Assembly: GCA_003455715.1 (NCBI GenBank)
Contig: DMQJ01000078.1
Span: 1-6,046 of the forward strand
Length of the DNA: 6,046 bases
Source of the DNA: Acidimicrobiaceae bacterium
Lineage (GTDB): Bacteria; Actinomycetota; Acidimicrobiia; Acidimicrobiales; Ilumatobacteraceae
Direction of reading: 5' to 3'
The first letter of the stretch is position 1. Each line of letters opens with the position of its first letter. The translations under genes and the position numbers were made by a program. Positions 1-5,669 of this stretch are shown here, piece after piece. The notes under the pieces were generated by a model, which made no database searches, was not told the DNA's origin, and was given only the letters and a program-made list of their open reading frames with translations.

Positions 1-311
1 GTTTCGACGGGGGCACCGGGTCGCGGGCCACCACGTTCGGGTCGCTGCTGGTGGGCCTGCCCGCCGACGACGGTTCGCTGCGCTTCTGCGGCGCCGTCGG
101 CACCGGCTTCACCCAGGCCCGGCTGGAGGAACTCACCGCCGCGCTGCGGGCGCTCACCCAACGCGACTGCCCGTTCGCCACACTGCCGCCGCGGTCATAC
201 CTGAAGGACAAGGTCACCTGGGTGCGGCCCGAGTTGCGCGCCGTGTTGGAGATCGCCGAGATCACCAACGACGGATTCATCCGCCACCCCAGCTTCATCA
301 CCCTCGTCTGA
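1..311 (+). CDS. ATP-dependent DNA ligase, C-terminal fragment (LigD/LigC type)
   Basis: This is the last 102 residues of a gene whose 5' end lies outside the window; the reading frame enters at base 3 and ends with TGA at 309-311. The visible part resembles the C-terminal OB-fold domain of bacterial ATP-dependent DNA ligases. It has a G-rich entry (FDGGTGSR), a strand GSLLVGL, then CGAVGTGFT, a helix containing LEELTAALRAL, a CPF motif, WVRPEL, and the closing signature ITNDGFIRHPSF. In LigD-type enzymes this domain closes over nicked DNA after the N-terminal adenylation domain has charged itself with AMP, and it acts in non-homologous end joining with Ku. The catalytic lysine, the adenylation domain and any polymerase or nuclease domains are not visible. 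It could therefore equally be a stand-alone LigC-type ligase. Family assignment is firm; the subtype is open. Confidence 0.85.
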   Translation, partial: FDGGTGSRATTFGSLLVGLPADDGSLRFCGAVGTGFTQARLEELTAALRALTQRDCPFATLPPRSYLKDKVTWVRPELRAVLEIAEITNDGFIRHPSFITLV

Positions 312-340
312 TCCCTTGGAGGGCTGGCAGACTCTGCGGC

Positions 341-1489
341 GTGATCACCCGCGACGACGCGCTCCGCCTCGACTCCATCGACCCACTCGCGCCCTTCCGC
401 GATCGGTTCCACATCCCGAACCCCGGTGTGATCTATCTCGACGGCAACTCGCTGGGCATGCCGCCCAAGCGCACCATCGAGCGCCTGCAGGAGGTGTACG
501 AGCGCGACTGGGCCACCGGCCTCATCCGCAGCTGGGACCACTGGGTCGACTACCCGCAGCGAGTGGGCGACGTCCTCGCCCCGCTCATCGGCGCCGCGCC
601 GGGTGAGGTGGTGGTGCACGACACCACGACGATGAACGTGTACCAGCTCGTGCACGCCGCCATCGCGTTGCGGCCCGAGCGACGCAGCATCGCCATCAGC
701 CTCGACGACTTCCCGACGGATCGTTACGTGGTGGACGGCATTGCCAACGCCACCGGCCACACCGTGGTGCGCGGCTTCGACGACCTCGCCGACGTCGCCG
801 TGTGCGTGCGCAGCGTCATCGACTACCGCACCGCCGAACTGGTCGACGTCGCCGCCGAGACCGCCCGCATCCAGGCCGCAGGCTCGGAAGTGATCTGGGA
901 TCTGTCGCACGCCGTCGGCGCGATCGAGATCGACCTGCCGGCGTGCGGGGCGCGCCTCGCCGTGGGCTGCAGCTACAAGTTCCTCAACGGGGGGCCGGGC
1001 GCCCCGGCCTGGACCTTCGTGGCCACAGAGCTGCAGCCGGTGATCGAGCAGCCCATCTGGGGTTGGTTCGCCACCGTCGACCAGTTCGCCATGGGCCCCA
1101 CGTTCCAGCCGCGGCCCGACATCGCCCGCATGCTGCTGCTCTTCCGATCTATCCTGGCGCTCGCCGCCGCCGAGGTGGGCATCGCGCTGTCGGCCGAGGC
1201 CGGCATGCCCGCCATCCACGCCAAGGGCCGCGACCTCACAACCTTCGCCATCGACCTGTGCGACCAGCACGGGCTGGCCACGCCCACACCCCGCGACCCG
1301 GCTCGCCGAGGCAACCACGTGGCCATCTCGCTGCCCCGGGCCAAAGCCATCGTGCAGGAGTTGGCCGCCCGCGACATCCTGTTCGACTTCCGCGAGCCCG
1401 ACATCATCCGCGCTGGCTGCTCGCCGCTCACCACCCGCTTCGTCGACGTGTTCGACGGCATCGCCGCGGTGGCCGAGTTGGCACGCTGA
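341..1489 (+). CDS. kynU: Kynureninase (with a probable adapter-derived stretch in the middle)
   Basis: PLP-dependent aminotransferase-fold enzyme that cleaves L-kynurenine (or 3-hydroxykynurenine) to anthranilate (or 3-hydroxyanthranilate) plus alanine, in cytosolic tryptophan catabolism. The 382 residues carry the family landmarks: YLDGNSLG (33-40), HDTTTMN (93-99) for the cofactor phosphate, DDFPTDRY (122-129), WDLSHAVGA (186-194) with Asp187 and His190 near the cofactor, and SYKFLNGGPGAPA (211-223) with Lys213 as the Schiff-base lysine. GWFATVDQFAMGP (241-253) follows. Characterised kynureninases usually read GW-GH here, so Ala244-Thr245 is a departure. Residues 266-270 read LLFRS where relatives have xGT(P/Q)P, and the DNA there equals an Illumina adapter end (see finding). 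The frame is intact on both sides. The start is GTG at 341; no upstream in-frame start was found. GGAGGG at 318-323 is too far away (17 bases) to be a normal ribosome site. No other kynurenine-pathway gene is visible in the window. Confidence 0.92.
   Translation: MITRDDALRLDSIDPLAPFRDRFHIPNPGVIYLDGNSLGMPPKRTIERLQEVYERDWATGLIRSWDHWVDYPQRVGDVLAPLIGAAPGEVVVHDTTTMNVYQLVHAAIALRPERRSIAISLDDFPTDRYVVDGIANATGHTVVRGFDDLADVAVCVRSVIDYRTAELVDVAAETARIQAAGSEVIWDLSHAVGAIEIDLPACGARLAVGCSYKFLNGGPGAPAWTFVATELQPVIEQPIWGWFATVDQFAMGPTFQPRPDIARMLLLFRSILALAAAEVGIALSAEAGMPAIHAKGRDLTTFAIDLCDQHGLATPTPRDPARRGNHVAISLPRAKAIVQELAARDILFDFREPDIIRAGCSPLTTRFVDVFDGIAAVAELAR
1138..1150 (+). other. Exact Illumina TruSeq adapter end inside kynU (likely artefact)
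   Basis: The 13 bases GCTCTTCCGATCT are identical to the 3' end shared by both TruSeq adapter arms; the reverse complement is AGATCGGAAGAGC, the usual trimming sequence. Including T1137, 14 bases match the index-side (P7) arm. They encode the anomalous LFRS (residues 267-270) of kynureninase. Genuine sequence appears to resume at 1151, just after the T used in adapter ligation. Confidence 0.8.
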
Positions 1490-1520
1490 ACCCGCCGCTG
1501 AACCCGCCCGCTGAACCCCG
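1485..1520. repeat. Three short tandem copies of GCTGAACCCGCC(C)
   Basis: Copies lie at 1485-1496 (12 bases), 1497-1509 (13 bases, one extra C) and 1510-1520 (degenerate, 11 bases). The first copy contains the kynU stop codon (TGA 1487-1489), and the repeats fill the whole gap between the convergent kynU and vapC genes. Each copy supplies a TGA; the second is in the kynU frame and the third is shifted by one. This looks like slippage-type duplication and no function is evident. Confidence 0.7.
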
Positions 1521-1521
1521 G

Positions 1522-1935
1522 CTACGAACTGCCCGGTAGTTCAGCCACCGCACAGCCCTCGGCCTTCGCAACGGTGAGCAACACCGGGTCGGCGGTGGCC
1601 ACCGTGTGGCCGCCGAGCACTGCCGTGGCGATGCACACACAGTCGGCGAGCGACAGCGTTCGACCCGTTGGCAGGTAGTGCCGGGCACGTATGCGACCGG
1701 CCTCGACACCAACGGGATAGTCGACGGCGAGCACGTCGATGCCCAGCGCCGATACCGCCACCTCCACCTCGTCGGCTGCCACCCCCTGTACGCGCTCCAT
1801 GCGATCGATCACTTCGGCGAGTTGCACCGCACTGAGTGCCGTGTCGCCGGCCCACAGGAACGAACTGACCGCCGATGCCGCAGCTTCGCCCTTCAGATAG
1901 GCGATGAACGCGTAGGCGTCGAGCAACACCGTCAC
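1522..1935 (-). CDS. vapC: VapC-type PIN-domain ribonuclease toxin
   Basis: The 137-residue protein fits the PIN-domain toxin length and carries the four expected acidic residues. These are Asp6 in VLLDAYAFIAYL, Glu41 in QLAEVIDR, Asp98 in LSLADCVCIATA, and Asp116 in VATADPVLL. In VapC toxins these bind Mg2+/Mn2+ and cut RNA, often tRNA, in the cytoplasm when the antitoxin is lost. The start is GTG at 1935, which overlaps the antitoxin stop by four bases (GTGA, 1932-1935), implying translational coupling. The gene converges on kynU, with 32 bases between the two stop codons. The RNA target cannot be read from sequence. Catalytic residues look intact, so the toxin is probably functional. Confidence 0.9.
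   Translation of the reverse strand: MTVLLDAYAFIAYLKGEAAASAVSSFLWAGDTALSAVQLAEVIDRMERVQGVAADEVEVAVSALGIDVLAVDYPVGVEAGRIRARHYLPTGRTLSLADCVCIATAVLGGHTVATADPVLLTVAKAEGCAVAELPGSS
1526..1542 (+). terminator. Weak hairpin at the kynU/vapC convergent junction
   Basis: GAACTGC and GTAGTTC (1526-1532 and 1536-1542) can form a 7-pair stem, including one G-U pair, around a CCG loop when read as + strand RNA, 36 bases after the kynU stop. It overlaps the last codons of vapC and is not followed by a T-run, so intrinsic termination is only a possibility. On the - strand the G-U pair becomes a mismatch. Confidence 0.25.
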
Positions 1936-2225
1936 TGGCCGGTCCGCCGCGCCTTGGCGCGCTCGGCCTTGATTTCATCGGCTCGGTCTCGCGCGCGCAG
2001 CACATCGGTGTCGGGGCCGCGACCAGCGAAGCGGCCACGGTAGTAGTCGACCGGGTCGTCGGGCACCGCACGAACCACGGCCAGGTCGCCCCGGTCGATC
2101 ACAGCCACGCGCCCCACGCCCCACCGTCGCCTGATAGCGGCCGGGAGCGAGATGGACCCGTTGGCGGTGACCCGCACCACGGTGGTGTCGTGTGCGATGG
2201 AGAGCCCAGTCATCTGATCACTCAT
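1932..2225 (-). CDS. vapB: AbrB/MazE-like antitoxin of the VapBC pair
   Basis: A 97-residue protein in two parts. Residues 17-59 form a swapped-hairpin AbrB/SpoVT-like DNA-binding segment (VRVTANGSISLPAAIRRRWG, then VAVIDRGDLAVVRAVPDDPV). Residues 60-97 are a basic and acidic helical tail rich in R, A, D, E and K, of the kind that wraps and blocks the partner toxin. By analogy with other VapB antitoxins it should neutralise VapC and repress its own promoter. The start is ATG at 2225, chosen because a TATGAT box ends exactly six bases before it; ATG at 2213 is the alternative. The same frame stays open far upstream, to 3371, but that part is the antisense of the monooxygenase gene and is not counted. 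The stop at 1932-1934 overlaps the vapC start. Confidence 0.87.
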   Translation of the reverse strand: MSDQMTGLSIAHDTTVVRVTANGSISLPAAIRRRWGVGRVAVIDRGDLAVVRAVPDDPVDYYRGRFAGRGPDTDVLRARDRADEIKAERAKARRTGQ

Positions 2226-2237
2226 TGATTCATCATA
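2226..2237 (-). promoter_or_regulatory. Leaderless -10 promoter of the vapBC operon
   Basis: Read on the - strand, TATGAT (2237 to 2232) is followed by six bases and then ATG (2225). This places the expected transcription start at or next to the start codon. No Shine-Dalgarno sequence lies in front of that ATG. No convincing -35 box is seen. An autorepressor site would be expected here, but no clear palindrome was identified. Confidence 0.55.
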
Positions 2238-2273
2238 TGTCGTCTCCGCACGAGTGGCTTGGAGAACTCGCAC

Positions 2274-2295
2274 TACAGTCCGCCGCCGGGGGTGG
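2274..2295 (+). promoter_or_regulatory. Possible -10 box and ribosome site of the monooxygenase gene
   Basis: TACAGT at 2274-2279 fits a TANNNT -10 box and would start transcription near 2286. A G-rich stretch (about 2288-2295) before ATG 2301 could act as a weak ribosome site. There is no clear -35. The region is shared back-to-back with the vapBC promoter. Confidence 0.3.
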
Positions 2296-2300
2296 TGGCG

Positions 2301-3917
2301 ATGAGCAACCAGGGGAACAACGCTGCGGTCGACTACGACGTCGTGGTGATCGGGGCCGGCTTCGGCGGCATGTACATGCTCTACAAGCTGCGCGAGCTGG
2401 GTTTCAGCGCGAGGGCCTTCGAGGTGGCCGACGACGTGGGCGGCACCTGGTACTGGAACCGTTACCCCGGCGCGCGGTGCGACGTGGAGAGCGTGGAGTA
2501 CAGCTACAGCTTCGACCCCCAGTTGCAACAGGACTGGGTGTGGACCGAGCGCTACGCCGCCCAGCCAGAAATCCTGCGCTACGCGCAACACGTCGCCGAC
2601 CGGTTCGACCTGCGCCGCGACATCAGCTTCACCACCCGGGTGGAGGAGGCTCAGTTCGACGACGCCACCGCCACGTGGACGGTGCGCACCGGCGGCACCG
2701 ACGAGCGCACGGTGCGCAGCCGCTTCCTCGTGTCGGCCGTCGGGTGCCTCAGCAGCGCCAACTGGCCCAACATCCCGGGCCGCGAGTCGTTCGCCGGCGA
2801 CACCTACCACACCGGCCAGTGGCCGCATCATGAGGTCGACTTCACCGGCAAGGTCGTGGGGGTCATCGGCACCGGGTCCAGCGGCATCCAGAGCATTCCC
2901 ATCATCGCCCGCCAGGCCGAGCACCTCTACGTGTTCCAGCGCACGCCCAACTACACCGTCCCTGCGCACAACCGGCCGCTCACACCCGACGAACTGGCCG
3001 ACGTGAAGGCCCGCTACGACGCGATCCGCGAGAAGAATCGCACGCTCTCGGGCGGGTTCGGCGCGCAGTACGAACGAGGCGAGATCGGTGCGATGGAGGT
3101 GCCCGACGACGTCCGCGACGCTGAGTACGAGAAGCGCTGGCAGATCGGCGGGTTCAACCTGCTCGGCGGCTACACCGACATCATCCTGTCGAAGGAGAGC
3201 AACGAGACAGCCGCCCAGTTCGTGCGCCGCAAGATCGGCGAGATCGTGCACGACCCGGCGGTGGCTGCAGCGCTCACGCCCGACCATGTGATCGGCTGCA
3301 AGCGGCTGTGCATCGACACCGGCTACTACGAGACGTTCAACCGTCCCAACGTGACGTTGGTCGACATCCACGACACGGGCATCGACGAGATCACGCCCTC
3401 GGGGGTGCGCGCCGGCGGCACCGACTACGCGCTCGACGCCTTGGTGTTCGCCACCGGCTTCGACGCGATGACCGGCTCATTGCTGAAGATGGACATCCGC
3501 GGCCCCGAGGTGAGCCTGCGCGAGGCGTGGGCTGCGGGGCCACGCACCTACCTCGGCCTCGGCGTGCACGGCATCCCCAACTTCTTCGTCATCACCGGCC
3601 CCGGCAGCCCGAGCGTGCTCACCAACATGATCATGTCGATCGAGCAGCACGTGGAGTGGATCGGCGACTGCCTGGTCGCCATGCGCGACGGGGGCCACGC
3701 GCGCATCGAAGCCACCGAACCGGCGCAAGACCAGTGGGTCGACTACGTCAACATGGTCGCCAGCATGACGCTGTTCCCCACCTGCAACTCGTGGTATCTC
3801 GGCGCCAACGTGCCCGGCAAGACCCGCGTGTTCATGCCCCTGCCCGGCCTACCGCCCTACCGCGAGCAGTGCGACGCAGTCGCCGCGAACGGCTACGAGG
3901 GTTTCGCGCTGGCCTGA
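2301..3917 (+). CDS. Type I Baeyer-Villiger monooxygenase (phenylacetone/cyclohexanone monooxygenase-like)
   Basis: FAD- and NADPH-dependent enzyme that inserts one oxygen atom next to a ketone carbonyl, giving an ester or lactone; soluble and cytosolic. The 538 residues are close to the roughly 540 of phenylacetone monooxygenase. Visible features in order are: FAD Rossmann motif GAGFGG (18-23); GTWYWNRYPGARCD (48-61) with Asp61 matching the conserved active-site aspartate; the Baeyer-Villiger fingerprint FAGDTYHTGQWP (164-175); NADPH motif GTGSSG (190-195); CKRLCIDTGYYETFNRPN (333-350) with Arg335 at the position of the essential arginine; ATGFDAMTG (384-392); GPGSPSVLTNM (433-443), a segment that helps set substrate range in phenylacetone monooxygenase; and NSWYLGANVPGK (496-507). 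ATG 2301 is preferred over TTG 2259 (14 residues longer) and GTG 2292/2295. The natural substrate is unknown. A methyltransferase gene follows after 44 bases but appears to have its own promoter. Confidence 0.93.
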   Translation: MSNQGNNAAVDYDVVVIGAGFGGMYMLYKLRELGFSARAFEVADDVGGTWYWNRYPGARCDVESVEYSYSFDPQLQQDWVWTERYAAQPEILRYAQHVADRFDLRRDISFTTRVEEAQFDDATATWTVRTGGTDERTVRSRFLVSAVGCLSSANWPNIPGRESFAGDTYHTGQWPHHEVDFTGKVVGVIGTGSSGIQSIPIIARQAEHLYVFQRTPNYTVPAHNRPLTPDELADVKARYDAIREKNRTLSGGFGAQYERGEIGAMEVPDDVRDAEYEKRWQIGGFNLLGGYTDIILSKESNETAAQFVRRKIGEIVHDPAVAAALTPDHVIGCKRLCIDTGYYETFNRPNVTLVDIHDTGIDEITPSGVRAGGTDYALDALVFATGFDAMTGSLLKMDIRGPEVSLREAWAAGPRTYLGLGVHGIPNFFVITGPGSPSVLTNMIMSIEQHVEWIGDCLVAMRDGGHARIEATEPAQDQWVDYVNMVASMTLFPTCNSWYLGANVPGKTRVFMPLPGLPPYREQCDAVAANGYEGFALA

Positions 3918-3949
3918 GAACTCCCGCCGAGCCGGTGGCGAGTGGCGGC

Positions 3950-3955
3950 TACGTT
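3950..3955 (+). promoter_or_regulatory. Leaderless -10 box of the methyltransferase gene
   Basis: TACGTT is followed by six bases and then ATG 3962, so the transcript would begin at the start codon. No Shine-Dalgarno sequence is present at a usable distance. This gives the gene its own promoter despite lying only 44 bases behind the monooxygenase. Confidence 0.5.
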
Positions 3956-3961
3956 GCGGCG

Positions 3962-4837
3962 ATGGAACAGGTTGACGACAACGACATCAGCATCCGAGCT
4001 GCCCACTACTTCGCGGGCATCCTCGGGCTGTCGATCGTTCGACGCTGGTACCACGACGGCGCGTTCAACGAGGCGCGTCTCGCCGAGCTGGAGGCCGTGC
4101 TGGCGAACCGCCACGAGTTCCCACACTCGCTCGAGCTGCAGCCGTTGGAGCACGACCTGCTCGACGGGTACGCCCGCTGGGCCGAGACGTACGACGGCCA
4201 CAACCCGCTCATCGCCGCCGAGGAGCCGATCGTCCACGAGTTGCTGGCTCCGCTGTTGGGCCCCGGAGTGCGAGCGCTCGACGCGGCCTGTGGCACCGGA
4301 CGGCACGCCGCGTACTTCGCCGCGCAGGGCTGCGAGGTGATTGGCGCCGACCAGTCGGCCGAGATGCTGGCCGTGGCGCGAGAGAAGGTGCCCGCAGGCA
4401 GGTTTCACCACACCGATCTGCGTTCGCTGCCCATCGAGGCTGGCAGCATCGACGTCGCCATCTGCGCCCTGGCCCTGTGTCACTTCGACGACCCCGCCGA
4501 CGCAGTAGCCGAGATTGCTCGCGTGCTGCGGCCGGGCGGCACGTTGGTGATCACCGATCCGCACCCGAGCGCTGCGATGCTCGGCGGGCAGGCCTTCTTC
4601 GGCGGCATCGTTCCCGGCGAGCCGATGCGCTGGGTGCGCAACCACTATCACGGCGCTGCCACGTGGTTGCGGGCGTTCCGCGGCGCCGGCCTGGAAGTGG
4701 TCGACTGCCGTGAGCCGCAGTTCGCCGACGTGCAGGCCACGAGCACGCCTGCGTACATGTTCTTCCCCGAGGCCTCCCTCGCCGCGAGCGACGGCCTGCC
4801 CGGGCTGTGGGTGTGGGAGTTGCGCCGGCCGGAGTGA
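3962..4837 (+). CDS. Class I SAM-dependent methyltransferase, substrate unknown
   Basis: A 291-residue protein with a Methyltransf_11-type Rossmann core. SAM motif I is DAACGTGRH (107-115). VIGADQSAEML (126-136) has Asp130 at the place that holds the SAM ribose. TDLRSLP (151-157) is the adenine-side motif. DVAICALALCHFDDP (164-178) is motif IV, and LRPGGTLVITDPH (189-201) gives the following strand and turn. An N-terminal part of about 70 residues (AAHYFAGILGLSIVRRWYHD, then a helical stretch) precedes DGYARWAETYD, which resembles the usual lead-in to such methyltransferases; I do not recognise this extension. The C-terminal third (202-291) is probably the substrate-binding cap. ATG 3962 is chosen for its -10 spacing; GTG 3935 is an alternative. 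The target could be a small molecule or lipid; nothing in sequence fixes it, and the neighbouring monooxygenase is only a hint. The stop lies seven bases from that of the convergent nucleotidyltransferase gene. Confidence 0.85.
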   Translation: MEQVDDNDISIRAAHYFAGILGLSIVRRWYHDGAFNEARLAELEAVLANRHEFPHSLELQPLEHDLLDGYARWAETYDGHNPLIAAEEPIVHELLAPLLGPGVRALDAACGTGRHAAYFAAQGCEVIGADQSAEMLAVAREKVPAGRFHHTDLRSLPIEAGSIDVAICALALCHFDDPADAVAEIARVLRPGGTLVITDPHPSAAMLGGQAFFGGIVPGEPMRWVRNHYHGAATWLRAFRGAGLEVVDCREPQFADVQATSTPAYMFFPEASLAASDGLPGLWVWELRRPE

Positions 4838-4844
4838 GGAGCGG

Positions 4845-5459
4845 CTACACGGCGGGAAGGCCGTCGCCGTAGGCACCGCGGACGCGCAACACATCCAGCG
4901 CCAACGCGAGGTCGCGCCCCCGGTCGTAGCCGCGCTGCCGAATCAGTTCGACCGCGAGCGCGGCTTCCGCCCAGTCGGCGTCGGTGGCCACTTCACGCAA
5001 CGACGCCAGGTCGTCGGCATCGTTCGGGCGTTGACGATCGTCGCGCGACAACAGCTTCAGCGCGATCAGGTACCCGACGGTGGCGACAGGCAGCACCACA
5101 CCGGGTAGCACCTCCACCCGTGTTGCCGCCTGGACCAGTTCCGGCTCCACACCGCTCGATGCGAACAGAACATCGGTGACCAATGAGCCTGCATCGTGGT
5201 GCCGCAGACGTGCGGTAGCGAGTCGACCCGTAGCAACCTGTTCGATCAGGGTGTCGGCCACAAACCCTCTGCCTGCAAGCGCGTGGAGCAGCGCCTCAGA
5301 CTCTGTGTCATCGCGCACGAGCACTGCTACATCGGCATCACGAGTCATCCGCGGCTCGGCTCTCACCGACACTGCGAGGCCACCCACAACAGCGAAGGGC
5401 GCGCCTTGTAGTTCGAGAGCTCCGGCGATTCGAAGGAGCGCGCGGCCGAGTGCGGTCAC
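4845..5459 (-). CDS. AbiEii-like nucleotidyltransferase, candidate toxin
   Basis: A 204-residue protein of the nucleotidyltransferase fold. VVGGLAVSVR (24-33) gives the glycine pair that grips the NTP. MTRDADVAV (38-46) gives the metal-binding D41-x-D43, and VTDVLFA (94-100) offers Asp96 as the third carboxylate. ALKLLSRDDRQRPNDADDL (133-151) matches the K...R...D..D helix typical of the AbiEii/AbiGii toxin superfamily. Members of that group transfer nucleotides or phosphate to tRNA or proteins and cause growth arrest, but others have unrelated roles. The start is taken as GTG 5459 because it overlaps the upstream stop codon in a GTGA (5456-5459). The longer frame from 5528 would add 23 arginine- and serine-rich residues that look like the antisense of the upstream gene. 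Downstream it converges on the methyltransferase gene. The fold is well supported; the toxin role is inferred from context. Confidence 0.82.
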   Translation of the reverse strand: MTALGRALLRIAGALELQGAPFAVVGGLAVSVRAEPRMTRDADVAVLVRDDTESEALLHALAGRGFVADTLIEQVATGRLATARLRHHDAGSLVTDVLFASSGVEPELVQAATRVEVLPGVVLPVATVGYLIALKLLSRDDRQRPNDADDLASLREVATDADWAEAALAVELIRQRGYDRGRDLALALDVLRVRGAYGDGLPAV

Positions 5460-5662
5460 TGAGGAGTGAGCTCCCGAACACGACCAGGAGCGTCGCCGAG
5501 CGGGGCGACGCGACGATCGCTCCACCAATGATCCACGGCATCTGCCACCTCGTCGTCAGTCGCCTCAGGATGATCGCGGCGATACCGCAGCGCCACCATC
5601 TCCGCAGCTGCCTCTGCCAGATCGCACGCAATCGCGAGGCCGTCGGGCAGAGGCGCAGTCAC
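5456..5662 (-). CDS. Small partner protein of the nucleotidyltransferase, candidate antitoxin
   Basis: A 68-residue protein I cannot assign to a named family. Residues 9-27 form an Ala-rich helix (LAIACDLAEAAAEMVALRY). Then come RRDHPEATDDEVADAV (28-43), a short helix DHWWSDR (44-50), and a tail GDAPGRVRE (56-64). The pattern 'helix, R-x-RHPE-like turn, acidic helix, tryptophans, GDAPG' is reminiscent of small proteins found beside similar nucleotidyltransferases, a recollection I cannot verify here. The start is GTG 5662, directly behind a TAGAAT box. The stop overlaps the nucleotidyltransferase start by four bases, so the pair should be translated together. By analogy with toxin-antitoxin operons, where the antitoxin often comes first, it is a candidate antitoxin; there is no visible DNA-binding motif. 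The gene begins 18 bases after the acetoacetyl-CoA synthetase stop on the same strand. Confidence 0.7.
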   Translation of the reverse strand: MTAPLPDGLAIACDLAEAAAEMVALRYRRDHPEATDDEVADAVDHWWSDRRVAPLGDAPGRVRELTPQ

Positions 5663-5669
5663 AGAAGAA

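Noticed and set aside
266..270. Residues LLFRS of kynureninase (bases 1136-1150) considered as a natural active-site variant
   Set aside because: The underlying bases equal an adapter end, so an artefact is the simpler explanation. The coordinates given in this entry are protein residues.
802..1539. A 245-codon + strand frame overlapping kynU
   Set aside because: Its composition (Arg, His, Gly, Pro) is typical of a shifted reading of GC-rich coding DNA, and kynU covers the region with strong homology.
1932..3371. A 479-codon open frame on the - strand ending in the antitoxin
   Set aside because: Everything upstream of 2225 is the exact antisense of the monooxygenase gene, with low-complexity His/Val/Ala/Arg composition; only the last 97 codons form a recognisable protein.
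3924..3948. CCGCC...GGCGG inverted repeat after the monooxygenase stop, considered as a terminator
   Set aside because: The stem is only five pairs around a 15-base loop, has no T-run, and such matches are expected by chance in GC-rich DNA.
3308..4837. A 509-codon + strand frame that would make the methyltransferase much longer
   Set aside because: The first part is an Arg/His-rich out-of-frame reading of the monooxygenase gene; the methyltransferase homology starts after ATG 3962, which has a -10 box at the right distance.
3893..4894. A 333-codon - strand frame opposite the methyltransferase
   Set aside because: It shows no recognisable motif and mirrors the methyltransferase gene; antisense frames this long are common at this GC content.
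5460..5528. A 23-residue N-terminal extension of the nucleotidyltransferase
   Set aside because: The extra residues are Arg/Ser-rich, overlap the upstream small gene and precede the GTGA-coupled start that fits the domain boundary.
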